Shown here one piece after another: positions 51,310-61,200 of a DNA stretch of 64,000 nucleotides. The position numbers and the translations under genes were made by a program. The stretch comes from Pyrinomonadaceae bacterium (GTDB lineage: Bacteria > Acidobacteriota > Blastocatellia > Pyrinomonadales > Pyrinomonadaceae): contig JAIBCC010000021.1 in NCBI GenBank assembly GCA_019694395.1, positions 49,651 to 113,650 on the forward strand, in the 5' to 3' direction. Every line of letters starts with the position of its first letter. The stretch's first letter is position 1. The notes under the pieces are model-generated. The model did no database searches and was not told where the DNA came from. It saw nothing but the letters and a program-made list of their open reading frames with translations.

Positions 51310-52605
51310 TTATTCTGAAACAAAGTTATAAACAATTATGCCTGTTACTTTAACTGCTTTTCCCGAAAGGATAGTCGGTTCAAATTTTGAGGCACGGGCT
51401 GCCTGTTCAGCAGCAGCACGAAGCAGTGCGTGTCCAGAAACGGCGGAGGCTGAAATAACATTGCCTTGTTCGTCAATCGTGACCTGCACATTGACCGCGC
51501 CTGATGCGTGAACTGCTTTGGCAGCAGGCGGATATGGAGGCTGAATCAGATTCGTGGCTTTTGAGTTCAAAACTCCGCCTGAAATTGTGTTTGGAACTTT
51601 TGAATTACTACTGGAATTATTTGACGGATAAACCGGAGCAGGAGTTGGATTGGAAGTCGGAGCAACTGTATTCGGCTGTTGTCTAATTTTATTCTCACGG
51701 TCAATTTTTGCTTTTTCAATAGCTGCCGAAACAGATTGATAAATGAAAAATCCGCCGAGTGAAAGTCCGGTAATTGAAAGAATAAACATCAAAATTGTGC
51801 CAATCAACAAGTTGCGTCCGGCTTTTGATGTTCCTTGCGGAGTCCAGAGATTAGTTTCGGACATCGGAGCAAAAACGCGGCGATAGGCGCAAAACCAGGC
51901 AGCGTGAATAAACGGCAAAACCAGAAAAACACCAACATAAAAAAACATAATACCGGCAAAAATCAGGAAAATTTCAAAAATCATCATTGCCACAACACCG
52001 AAAATATTTCCCAGCATTGCCCGACAGCTTAATTTAACCGCCGCCATTCCGTCCATTTTATGTTCGACAATTAACGGATAAGCAAAAATTATTATCAATC
52101 GCAGAACAATCGAAATTATCATTGTGGCGATTATCACGATTGAAAGAACTCCGAAAAATGAGCCTAATGCGCCAATTAAGACGGGGAAAACTTCTTCAGC
52201 TGACGGTTTTGGGTTTTTATCAAGCTTCAGCGATTCAATGTAGTAACTGATCCCGCCCATGCTGATTTGGATAGTTATAGATGAAATGACCGAAACGATC
52301 ATCATTGGCAGACTGTAAAATAATGAGGCAATGAATGACGGTCCGAAATGCTCAAAACCCTTAAATAACGTGCCGACCTCAAACGATTGACCGCGAATGC
52401 GGTTGAATAAACAAAGATATATTCCGCACATCAAAGGCGCAGTCAACGGAGCAAGCGGAATCATACTGCCGATTCCGATCAACAACACTCCGACAAAAAC
52501 TACAACCAGAAAATTACCGTAATAGCCACGCAAAAGTTCTCCGGCATCATTAAAGGCTTGAATGGGTCGAACGACTCCGCGATTAAAGTTCATTTGATTT
52601 TGCAT
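51310..52605 (-). CDS. Multi-pass membrane protein with C-terminal TonB domain
   Basis: The 431-residue protein has about six membrane helices (35-285; for example GNFLVVVFVGVLLIGIGSM and VVAMMIFEIFLIFAGIMFFYVGVFLVLPF). The topology resembles DUF975-like or GDPD membrane domains. A Pro/Ser/Asn linker and the TonB-C domain follow (about 345-431; LIQPPYPPAAKAVHASGAVNVQVTIDEQG). Fusing a six-helix domain to TonB-C is unusual compared with the one-helix TonB; the partner receptor may be one of the two Oar-type proteins. No ExbB/ExbD genes are in the window. Confidence 0.85.
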   Translation of the reverse strand: MQNQMNFNRGVVRPIQAFNDAGELLRGYYGNFLVVVFVGVLLIGIGSMIPLAPLTAPLMCGIYLCLFNRIRGQSFEVGTLFKGFEHFGPSFIASLFYSLPMMIVSVISSITIQISMGGISYYIESLKLDKNPKPSAEEVFPVLIGALGSFFGVLSIVIIATMIISIVLRLIIIFAYPLIVEHKMDGMAAVKLSCRAMLGNIFGVVAMMIFEIFLIFAGIMFFYVGVFLVLPFIHAAWFCAYRRVFAPMSETNLWTPQGTSKAGRNLLIGTILMFILSITGLSLGGFFIYQSVSAAIEKAKIDRENKIRQQPNTVAPTSNPTPAPVYPSNNSSSNSKVPNTISGGVLNSKATNLIQPPYPPAAKAVHASGAVNVQVTIDEQGNVISASAVSGHALLRAAAEQAARASKFEPTILSGKAVKVTGIIVYNFVSE

Positions 52606-52759
52606 TTTTTCCTCTCTTGATAAGACGAAATTTTTTTAGAAAATTGCCGAAACGATTTAACACAATATCAGCTCTCGTATATTTGCCAAAGTGATTTTTT
52701 CGTGGTTTGATTGGTGAAAATCTGTTAAATTCCAAAATAAATAGCGAGTAAAAATAAAA

Positions 52760-53398
52760 ATGAAAATCAAACTTTTAATTGTCTGCATTGCTTTTTCGTT
52801 AGCCTGTTCAGCAAACTCAAACACTGCTAGCTCGGCTCCAACGGCAAATCAAAATACCGGTTCGACAGTAGTTACAAATAAAGAAACGCCTAAAAATGAA
52901 ACTGCAAATGTTGCCAAAAACACGGAAACTGCGGCAAAACAAGATACTTATACTTGTCCTGCGGTTCAGCGGGCGGGCAAACGTCAAATTAAATCGCAAA
53001 CTTTTCCGTTTGATTTTAAGCCGTTTGAGAAATCCTGTTTTGTAACCTTTGCCAGCACTGAGGATATGATGGATGAAAAAGATGTGCCGCGCGGTTCAAC
53101 TTTTCATATTTATCAAAACGGTAAATCGGTGCTTGATTTGCCTGATGCTTTTGATGGATTGACAGGTTGTTGGATCGAAGGTGCATCATTTAAAGATTTA
53201 AACGCAGATGGTTTGACCGACATTATTATTGCCGGAAGCTGTTTAGGAGCAAAAAGCGGTTATCCTGCCAACGCCGTTTATATCAACAATGGCAAAGACT
53301 TTTCAACCAAAGCCGAAGCCAATCAAAAATTGGAAGAGTTCAAAAAACTTTCCGAAATAGAAGGATTTGTTAAGAAAAATCAGAAGTTGTTTTTCTAA
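52760..53398 (+). CDS. Predicted lipoprotein of unknown function
   Basis: The 212-residue protein has a lipoprotein signal (KLLIVCIAFSLAC, with C16 the likely lipidated Cys). A Thr/Asn/Ala-rich linker (about 18-60) leads to a globular part with one FG-GAP-like segment (LNADGLTDIIIAGSCLGAKSGYPANAVYINNGKDF), a calcium-binding-type loop. AATAAATAGCGAGT lies upstream; no strong ribosome binding site was noted. Probably outer-membrane or surface exposed. Confidence 0.78.
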   Translation: MKIKLLIVCIAFSLACSANSNTASSAPTANQNTGSTVVTNKETPKNETANVAKNTETAAKQDTYTCPAVQRAGKRQIKSQTFPFDFKPFEKSCFVTFASTEDMMDEKDVPRGSTFHIYQNGKSVLDLPDAFDGLTGCWIEGASFKDLNADGLTDIIIAGSCLGAKSGYPANAVYINNGKDFSTKAEANQKLEEFKKLSEIEGFVKKNQKLFF

Positions 53399-53650
53399 AA
53401 ATAGATACAAATTAAAAGCGAAAAGAGTCCGGCTAAAAAAAAGGCTGTGCTCTTTTTGTTTTAAGTTTCATTCTATTTTTTAAGATTGTATAATTTTATT
53501 AGCTTGCAGGTTCTTATGCCTGATTTAGTTCCCCAATGTAATCACAAATTTTTTGACTCATTTTCGTGAAAATTAAGCGCAATTAGTCATTTTTAGTTTT
53601 GAATAGCGAAGAGCTTAACTAAAAGCATCACAATAAAAAAGGTAGTCAAA

Positions 53651-55747
53651 ATGACAGAAACAGAGGCAGAGAAGTATCTCGAAGATTTAGCCGAGCAAAA
53701 CGGTCTGGCGATTGTTTTGGTTGATGAAACTTCGGAAATATCCGCTTCCAATAATAATTCCATTTGCGAAAATTTATATTCGTCCGCTGAATTTGCGCCG
53801 CATTGTGCAATGTTCTGCGGATTAGCTTTTGCCGAAGCAACGCAAGAGGGAAAAACTATTTCGCGTCATTGTCACGCCGGATTAAATTATCAGGCTTTGC
53901 CGATCAAAGCCGGAGACAGACAATTAGTTGCGATTACGGGCAGAACTTTTTTACATTCCGAAGACTACCGAAAAGCTGCCGACCGAAATATCAGCGGAGA
54001 TTGGAAACAGTTTTCCGGCGAAGAATTATTCAAAAATATTTTTCTTTCAAGTTCGGAAAATGAAATAGAACAATTAACCCGCCGATTGGAAAAATTGAAC
54101 GAAGAACAGCGCGAAGCATTAGGAAACATCGGAAGAAGAGAAGCAGTGGAGGTTGTAGAAGAACCGACCGAAGAACTTCCGCGACAGGTCTCTCCTGACG
54201 AAGAAATTTCCAAATTGATCGAGCAGTTTCATCAGAACAAAGTCCAACTGGCTATTGAACAAACTTCTGAAAAAAACACCCGCGAGCTGGAAGATCTGGC
54301 GGCGTGGCGTTCGCTTTTCAGTTCATTGCTCAGTTTGAATTATCGTGAAGCGTGCATTTCGGTAGCCGAATTTATTGCGAAACGCTATCAATTAACAAAT
54401 TTAGCGTGGCTGGAAAACAAAAAGAACGTTTTGGAAAGTGTTTGGGGCAACGGAAATCTTTCAGGGCAACAAATCCAAATCGGTATACCAGCGGAAGATA
54501 CCCGACTCAAAGATGCTTTGAAAAAAGAAACTTCGCTCGAACTGCGTGAACGCAAAAATGCTCAATCGGTTGAAAATTTACAAAAGATCGATCTTTTTCC
54601 AATTGCAGTTGGCGGCAAAATCAGAAGTGCTTTAGCTGTTAGTGACGAAATTTCCGACTCAGAGGTAAAACGTCATATTGCGCGCTTTGTTCGTCAGGTT
54701 GCCTCTGAACTTGAAATTTTGCGTCTTCGTGAAGAAATCAACCGTCACGCTTTGACCACACAGGCTGTTAATCGTTTAAATCAGATGCTGCGAAAGATCG
54801 ACAGCGAGGAATTTTGGCTGGTTTTAGCGCAATTTATCGCGGAGCTAATGAATGCAGAGCGCGGTTCGCTTCTGATTTATAATGAAGAAAATAAAGAGTT
54901 TACGGTCAAAGCGGCAATTGGAAACAGTGCAGATGTTATCAAGCACGAGAAATCGGTCAATATTGGTGAAAGAATTGCCCATAATGTTTTACGCAGCGGC
55001 AGACCGTTAGTGGTCAAAGATTTGAAATCATCGGATATTATGCCCGCGCCGAATGATTGGAAATACAAAACTGGTTCATTTATCAGTTATCCGATTGTGG
55101 TTGGCGGACGAAAAATCGGTGTTTTGAACGTGACTGACAAAGTTGACGGCAGCAGTTACGATGAATCGGATTTAGATATTCTGCATACTCTTGCGCCGCA
55201 GTTTGCCGTGGCAATCGACCACACCGCTTTGATCAGCAAAGTTGATAAGTTTGAACAGCTTTCGATGACCGATGCGCTGACCGGATTGCTCAATCGCCGT
55301 TATCTCGAAGTGCGTTTGAACGAAGAGATCAATCGTTCACAGCGTCACGGCTATCCGATGTGTTTTATGATGGTTGATGTGGACGAGTTTAAATCCTACA
55401 ACGATACTTTTTCACATCCCGAAGGCGACAAAGCGTTGCAAATGGTCGGACAATGCTTGAAATCAACCTTGCGCGGAGCAGACGTAGCGGCACGTTACGG
55501 AGGCGAAGAATTTTCGATTTTATTGCCGCAAACTACGCTGCGCGAAGCGGTTATGATCGCCGAGCGGTTGCGTGAAAGGGTCGCTACTACCCGTTTTCCG
55601 AACCGTCAGGTCACAATCAGCATCGGTTTAGCCAATTGCAGTGCCGAATTTTGCAATGCCAATGAATTAATTTCAGCGGCGGACAGGGCACTTTATAGCG
55701 CAAAAACTAAGGGCAGAAATCGGGTTGAGGTTTATCAAAGAGATTAA
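53651..55747 (+). CDS. PocR-GAF-GGDEF diguanylate cyclase
   Basis: The 698-residue soluble sensor. The N-terminus (about 1-110) has a PocR-type ligand-binding pattern (FCGLAFAEATQEGKTISRHCHAGL). A coiled-coil follows (about 140-200). Two GAF-like segments (about 215-350 and 375-525; LMNAERGSLLIYNEENKEF) precede the GGDEF domain (about 535-698; DALTGLLNRRYLEVR). The active site reads GGEEF (617-621) and the inhibitory I-site RGAD (608-611) is intact, so it should make c-di-GMP with feedback control. It lies 21 bases before the ATPase gene, its likely effector partner. Confidence 0.92.
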   Translation: MTETEAEKYLEDLAEQNGLAIVLVDETSEISASNNNSICENLYSSAEFAPHCAMFCGLAFAEATQEGKTISRHCHAGLNYQALPIKAGDRQLVAITGRTFLHSEDYRKAADRNISGDWKQFSGEELFKNIFLSSSENEIEQLTRRLEKLNEEQREALGNIGRREAVEVVEEPTEELPRQVSPDEEISKLIEQFHQNKVQLAIEQTSEKNTRELEDLAAWRSLFSSLLSLNYREACISVAEFIAKRYQLTNLAWLENKKNVLESVWGNGNLSGQQIQIGIPAEDTRLKDALKKETSLELRERKNAQSVENLQKIDLFPIAVGGKIRSALAVSDEISDSEVKRHIARFVRQVASELEILRLREEINRHALTTQAVNRLNQMLRKIDSEEFWLVLAQFIAELMNAERGSLLIYNEENKEFTVKAAIGNSADVIKHEKSVNIGERIAHNVLRSGRPLVVKDLKSSDIMPAPNDWKYKTGSFISYPIVVGGRKIGVLNVTDKVDGSSYDESDLDILHTLAPQFAVAIDHTALISKVDKFEQLSMTDALTGLLNRRYLEVRLNEEINRSQRHGYPMCFMMVDVDEFKSYNDTFSHPEGDKALQMVGQCLKSTLRGADVAARYGGEEFSILLPQTTLREAVMIAERLRERVATTRFPNRQVTISIGLANCSAEFCNANELISAADRALYSAKTKGRNRVEVYQRD

Positions 55748-55768
55748 TACGTAAAATATTTAAGTTGA

Positions 55769-57994
55769 ATGCAATCACAGGAATTGAAAAGAGAAAAGAT
55801 TTTAAGCTCCCTCAAAGTTGAAGATTTCATCGGACGAAGCGGCGAAATGGATGAAATCTTGCGTCACGCTAAAGGAGACTCCAAATCTTTAGGGATGCTG
55901 GTATTATCAGAGCCGGGCAATGGACTCTCGGAACTTTTGCGCCAAACTTATGACCAACTTTTTTATGAACAGGGCGAAACGATTCCGGTCTATTTTTCTT
56001 TCTTAAAAAATAACGAAACTGCCGAAGAAGCTTCTTGCAGATTTCTACAAACGTTTCTTTTACAAGTAGTTGCATTTCGTCGGGGCAATGTCGGATTGCT
56101 GAATTCCTCGCCCGATGTTTGTGAACTTTCCGAACTGGCAATTCCTTCAGATGGTCATTGGATTGACCGTCTGGTTGTTGCTTGTGAAGTCAAAAGTCCG
56201 CTGAAAGATGAACGTTCATTTATCAAACAAGCCTTCAGTGCGCCTCTTCGCGCCAATTCTCAAGGTGTCAAAATCTTTTTGATGCTGGACGGATTTGAGA
56301 ATATTGAAAGTCCGAAAAGCAGTTTGAACCTATTGGACGAATTAAAAGAAATTTATTCGCTTTCAACGATACCGTTTCTGTTTGCCGGACGCAGAAGATA
56401 TGTTCTGAGTGCGATTCAAAGCGGACACCCAAAACTGCAAAATGTTGAAATCCTTAGACTTGAGTCGCTTGAAAATTCCGATGCCGGATTATTGATCGAA
56501 AATCTTTCGGAAAAAATGCAGGTCAAAACCAGCGATCAGACACGCGATTTGATGATTCAGCAATTTGGCGCAAAACCGCAGCTGATCAGCGCACTTTTTA
56601 ATTCGGCACAGGATTACGATAAAAATTTGGCGAGTTTCAATCAGGTCGAACAGGTTTATGTTGATTCATTGCTGGGCGGCAGGATCGGCAAAATTTATGA
56701 TACTGTTTTTAATGAAATTACTTCTAATTTTGCAGTTCAAAAAAGGATTTTGAAATTATTGGCGAACGAGGAAGAAAAAACTCCCTTGGAAAATTGGTCA
56801 AAGTTTTTGAATCTGCCCGAAAATGAATTTTACAAAACACTGCATTTGCTCAGAATCCACGAAATCATTCGCATCAAATCGGGAATGGTTGTTTTTGCTA
56901 AGGAAGACGAGGTTTTGCGTGATTATGTCGAAACCCGTTACGAATTAGAAGTTGTTGGCGAAGCGCGGGTTTTAGTTGTCGGCAGAATGTTGGCAAATGC
57001 TCTCAAACGTGCTCCTGAAACGATGACGCGGTTTTACCGAAATTCATCAGCCATCGGTGTGCGCGAACTTTTAGCCGTTTTTAACTGTCAATCCGTTCCG
57101 CGAAGTTTATTTAATTACGCCGATTTTAAGAAAAATTATAAAGGCGAAGAGTCGGCAGTGATTGTCAAATCTTTGGAAAAAGAATCCGAAACTGTCAGCT
57201 TACCGCAAATTGTTTTCACCGCAAATTGTCAGGCTTATTATCCGCCGATTAGCCAATTAACGAGCGAAAACAGTTCCGCCGTAGCCATCGGTTTTGACAA
57301 AGGGAATTACACCGACGAAAGCGAAGTGGTGTGGATCACGGCTGAAATTGATTCAAAAATGGAAGCCGACCGCGAATTGACCGAATTTTGGTGTGACCGT
57401 CTGGAAATGGTTGCGCTAATGTGTAATTTCATCAATTTCAAAATCTGGCTGATTACGCCGGAAGGATTTTCCCCAGAAGCCTGCGAAGTTTTACAAGATT
57501 GCCGTGCTTTCGGTTCAAGTCGCCGTCAGGTTGAATTTTTGGTCAAATATTTGGAAGCAGAAGGTTTAGTAAAACAAAGACTTAAAGCCAATGAATATGA
57601 AATGGTGGTGCCGATGGGAGATGATACCGAAATGATCGCGGCACACGCCATCGAAGAAATTGCCCGCCGACACGATTTTCAGCCTCGTGCTATCAATCAG
57701 ATCAAAACTGCTTTGGTTGAGGCTTGCATCAATGCCGCCGAACATTCGCACAGCCCCGACCGTAAAATTTATCAAAAATTTACGGTTGAAGAAGATAAAC
57801 TTATCATCACGATTTCCAATCGCGGAGTCAGAATTCCGAATAAAAAGGTTGCAGATTCGGCAACGGAAATTGACCCGAATGAAGGCAGACGCGGCTGGGG
57901 ATTAAAGTTGATGAAAACCTTGATGGATGAAGTGAAATTTGAACAGGTTGACGACGGAACACGGATTCAGATGGTCAAATATTTAAAAAAGTGA
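55769..57994 (+). CDS. AAA-like domain with degenerate P-loop fused to an anti-sigma-type kinase domain
   Basis: The 741-residue protein. The N-terminal half resembles an AAA/STAND ATPase domain: LVLSEPGNGLSELLRQ occupies the Walker A position (46-60) but has Leu where Lys is required, while the Walker B-like IFLMLDGFENIE and an AGRRRY sensor segment remain. The C-terminal 145 residues are an RsbW-type HATPase (VEACINAAEHSHS N-box; GWGLKLMKTLMDEVKF G2). A DUF-like middle part follows residues 380-590. It therefore looks like a nucleotide-blind scaffold with an active serine-kinase-like end. It is cotranscribed with the PocR-GGDEF gene. Confidence 0.82.
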   Translation: MQSQELKREKILSSLKVEDFIGRSGEMDEILRHAKGDSKSLGMLVLSEPGNGLSELLRQTYDQLFYEQGETIPVYFSFLKNNETAEEASCRFLQTFLLQVVAFRRGNVGLLNSSPDVCELSELAIPSDGHWIDRLVVACEVKSPLKDERSFIKQAFSAPLRANSQGVKIFLMLDGFENIESPKSSLNLLDELKEIYSLSTIPFLFAGRRRYVLSAIQSGHPKLQNVEILRLESLENSDAGLLIENLSEKMQVKTSDQTRDLMIQQFGAKPQLISALFNSAQDYDKNLASFNQVEQVYVDSLLGGRIGKIYDTVFNEITSNFAVQKRILKLLANEEEKTPLENWSKFLNLPENEFYKTLHLLRIHEIIRIKSGMVVFAKEDEVLRDYVETRYELEVVGEARVLVVGRMLANALKRAPETMTRFYRNSSAIGVRELLAVFNCQSVPRSLFNYADFKKNYKGEESAVIVKSLEKESETVSLPQIVFTANCQAYYPPISQLTSENSSAVAIGFDKGNYTDESEVVWITAEIDSKMEADRELTEFWCDRLEMVALMCNFINFKIWLITPEGFSPEACEVLQDCRAFGSSRRQVEFLVKYLEAEGLVKQRLKANEYEMVVPMGDDTEMIAAHAIEEIARRHDFQPRAINQIKTALVEACINAAEHSHSPDRKIYQKFTVEEDKLIITISNRGVRIPNKKVADSATEIDPNEGRRGWGLKLMKTLMDEVKFEQVDDGTRIQMVKYLKK

Positions 57995-58018
57995 AAAGTT
58001 AAAAGTGAAGAGTGAAAA
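57991..58018. repeat. Heptamer array at a stop codon, 4 units
   Basis: Two GTGAAAA units, a GTTAAAA and a GTGAAGA unit in 7-base register. The array starts inside the stop codon of the gene at 55769. Confidence 0.65.
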
Positions 58019-58093
58019 AGTTTAGGAACTTTTGAAATTGAAAAAAAACAACTTAAACTTAGGCAACGTTAAAAGCAATAAACTCAACTGCTT

Positions 58094-58241
58094 GACTGGA
58101 GCGCAAGCAACTTGCTTGCCAGTTCGGACGGCGCATCGCTCGTCTGAACTCTCAACTCAAATTACTCAGAAATTGAGTTTTAACTACGACACCGTGCATC
58201 GCTTCGCTGGCACGCGCAGACAGGCTGTCTGCGCTCCAGTC
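58094..58241. repeat. 148 bp element with 12 bp perfect inverted ends
   Basis: The ends GACTGGAGCGCA and TGCGCTCCAGTC are exact inverted repeats. Inside are further hairpins: CAAGC/GCTTG near the left end and GCAGACAG/CTGTCTGC next to the right end. The element is visibly richer in G and C than its surroundings. It resembles a REP/MITE-like intergenic repeat and lies between convergent genes. Confidence 0.6.
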
Positions 58242-58265
58242 TTTACTCCATGCCTAATGCAACTG

Positions 58266-61200
58266 TTACTGAAAACCAATTCTTTTCAATAGTTCATCAA
58301 ATCGCGGATCATTGTGCAGCAACTTTAATCTGCGTCCGATTTTAATTAGCGTCAGCCAATTAGAATGTTCTTGAAACGAACGTTCGAGCCAGTAAAAGGC
58401 TTTGTCTTTTTCATCTAAACCTGCATAAACTACTGCCGGTAAAAATGGCGAAACTTCTTTTTTCAGAACCTTTTCTTCTAAATCAGTTGCAATTTTAAGA
58501 GCTTCTTTCTTACGTCCGGCTGCTGCGTATGCGTGACCGAGAGCCATATCAGCCAAAACATCGCCTGAAAGTTGTTTGGATTTTTGAAAATTCGCAATTG
58601 CTTCGTCAAATTTCCCCTGCTCTTCGTAAATTTCACCCAAATTCATATAAGCCCGGGCGAAATTCGGATCACGGGCAAGAACCTGTTTGATTTGGGCTTC
58701 GGCTTCATCAAATCTTCCGGCGATATATAAAGCCCAACCGATATTAGTTGCAATGTTGTTTGATTGCGGGTCAAGCTGCTGAGCGATTCGCAGCTGCATT
58801 AAACCCTCGTCAGCCCGTCCCATTGCAACCAAAAAATTTCCGTAGGAAAAATGTGCTTCGGAATTGTTTTGGGAAAATTGAATCGCCTGTTGGTATTCTT
58901 TTTCTGCTCCGGGAAAATCCCAATCGTAAGTCGCTTTGATAGAAGCCAGCGGAACATAAGCGGTGCCGAGTGTGGGATCGATTGTCAGAGCTTTCATTGC
59001 CGATTCTTTCGCTAACGGATATGCTTCATTTGGCGAAAGTGTTCCATAGGCAGGCGAACTGCGATAAGCCAAAGCCATTCCCTGATAAGCCAAAGCGTAA
59101 TTCGCATCCAAATCCAAAGCCTGTTTATATAACTCGATGGCTTTTCGAGTGCCTTCGGGCGTTGCTTTTTGCCGATAAAATTCGCCTTGCAAATAGAGTT
59201 CAAAAGCCTTTGGATTTTCGGTAAAACTTTTGGTAACTGCCGGTTTTGACTCATCTCCGTTCATTTTTTTGAACAGTTTGGCAACATCCTCCGTCATTCT
59301 GTTTTGCAGAATAATCAATTCGGAATCTTTGACGTTATAGCCCAAATACCAAATTTGTTTGCCGGTTTGGGAATCAATCAATTCTGCCGTAATTTCAATT
59401 TCATCATCATGCCGCGTTAATTTTCCTGATAAAACCGTTTCTACATTCATTACTTGCCCGATTTGCTGCGGACTCAACGGGCTGCTTTTGTATTTAAATG
59501 AAGCGGAACGCGGTGCGATCTGAATATCCGAAAGATAAGAAAGCCTATTGATGAGATTTTCACTCAGACCATCACACAAAAAATCATTTTGAGGATTACC
59601 CGTTTCGTTCTTCATTGGCAAAATTGCCATTGTGCGTTTTATTTTCGGTTGATTTTGCCCCTCCGGCGAAAGATCGTTCATTCCAAATTTTACGGCAATA
59701 AAACCTGTAGCGTAACCGATCCAAAGCAAAATTGCCGTGACTAAAGTTGCCGCAAATTTGTATTTGTGACGTTGGAAAAAGTTTGGCTTGACCGAAATTG
59801 GTTTTGTATCTGCCTCTTTTTCTGCTACGTAAATCTTTGTTGCTACCTGAGACTGATGAATGTCGCCCTCGCCTGAAGAAGGTCGGATTCGCCGGCAATA
59901 TTCGTCAAATCGCTTATCTGTGCGTAACTCATCAAAACGCGGATCAATCGGCAGCCAAATTACCCAAAAATCACGAACCTCAAAGCATTTATCTAAGTAT
60001 TCAAAAGCCTTGTCATATTCGCCCAAGGCAGTATGAATCATTGCCAAATAAATCGGCGGCACATATTGATTTTTTTGCCTTTCTTTTAATTCTTCAAGAA
60101 TTTTTCGAGCTTCCGTTGTTTTTCCGGCAGATGCCAGAGTATATCCATAGGCATAAAGCGGAAGATTTTGGCGTTCCGAAACATCAACTGCCTTTTTGCA
60201 CATCGCCTCGGCTTCTTCAAAATTACCGAGTGCATTGACGAACCAGCAATATCCCTGGAGTGCAGTCGGATTATTGGGCTGAATGGTCAAGGCACGCTCA
60301 AGTTTAGCTAACCCTTTTTCAAATTGGCGGGCATTTCGCAAGGTTAGTGCAAATGAAACGGGAACTGACGGAGATTGCGGATTCAGACTTTCGGCTTTTT
60401 CCACTTCACGAATCGCTTTTTGGTGATCCCCCAATAATCCGCACAGATGACCATACCACAGATGCGCTTCGCCGGAATTTGGTTTAAGCTGGAGTGATTT
60501 TTCCAGATATTCCTTTGATTTTTGAAAGTCCCAGTCATAGCCATAAGCTGTAATACCGAGCGAAGTGTAAGCCTCAGCCAAATTTTTATCCAGACTGATA
60601 GCTTTTTCGGCGGCTTCTTTGGCAGCAGGGAAGCTTTCCTCAGGCGACATCACGCCGAAAACGCTCAAAAAATTGTAGTAATCGGCAATTCCCGAATAGG
60701 CAAGGGCAAAATTTTCGTCTTCGGCAATAGCTTCGTAATAACAAACCAGAGCTTTGGAAATACCTTCGACAGTGTAGCTGTGCCAATGAAATCTGCCGCG
60801 CAAATAGGCTTCGTAAGCTTTCGGATTATCCGTGCCGCGTTTTTCAAATTCGTTTTGTTCTTCACCGGTTAAATGCGGTGTCAGCGAATTCAAGATCTTT
60901 TGCGAGATCGAATCTTCTAAACCGAAAACATCATCAATCGTTTCGTCAATCGTATCCGCCCAAATGGTTGAATTCATTGCCACATCAAGCAATTGAATAG
61001 TTACCCGCAAACGATTACCGAATTTTTTCAGATGTCCGTCTAAAATAAATTGAACATCGAGTTCTTTGCCGGCTCGAACCGGATCAAAATGCTGTTCATC
61101 AAATCTAACCACGGAACTTGTCGGGCGCACTGCCAAACCTTTGAGGCTGGAAAAACGGGTAATGAGCGCGTCTGCCAGACCGATTCCCAAAAAATCATCG

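Noticed and set aside
53421..53463. Weak AAAAGAG/CTCTTTT stem after the lipoprotein gene
   Set aside because: The stem is short with a large loop that cannot pair inside; I do not consider it a convincing terminator.
58032..58292. 86-codon reading frame on the plus strand
   Set aside because: It runs through the 148 bp inverted-repeat element, and its protein has no family-like features. It also overlaps the end of the kinase gene.
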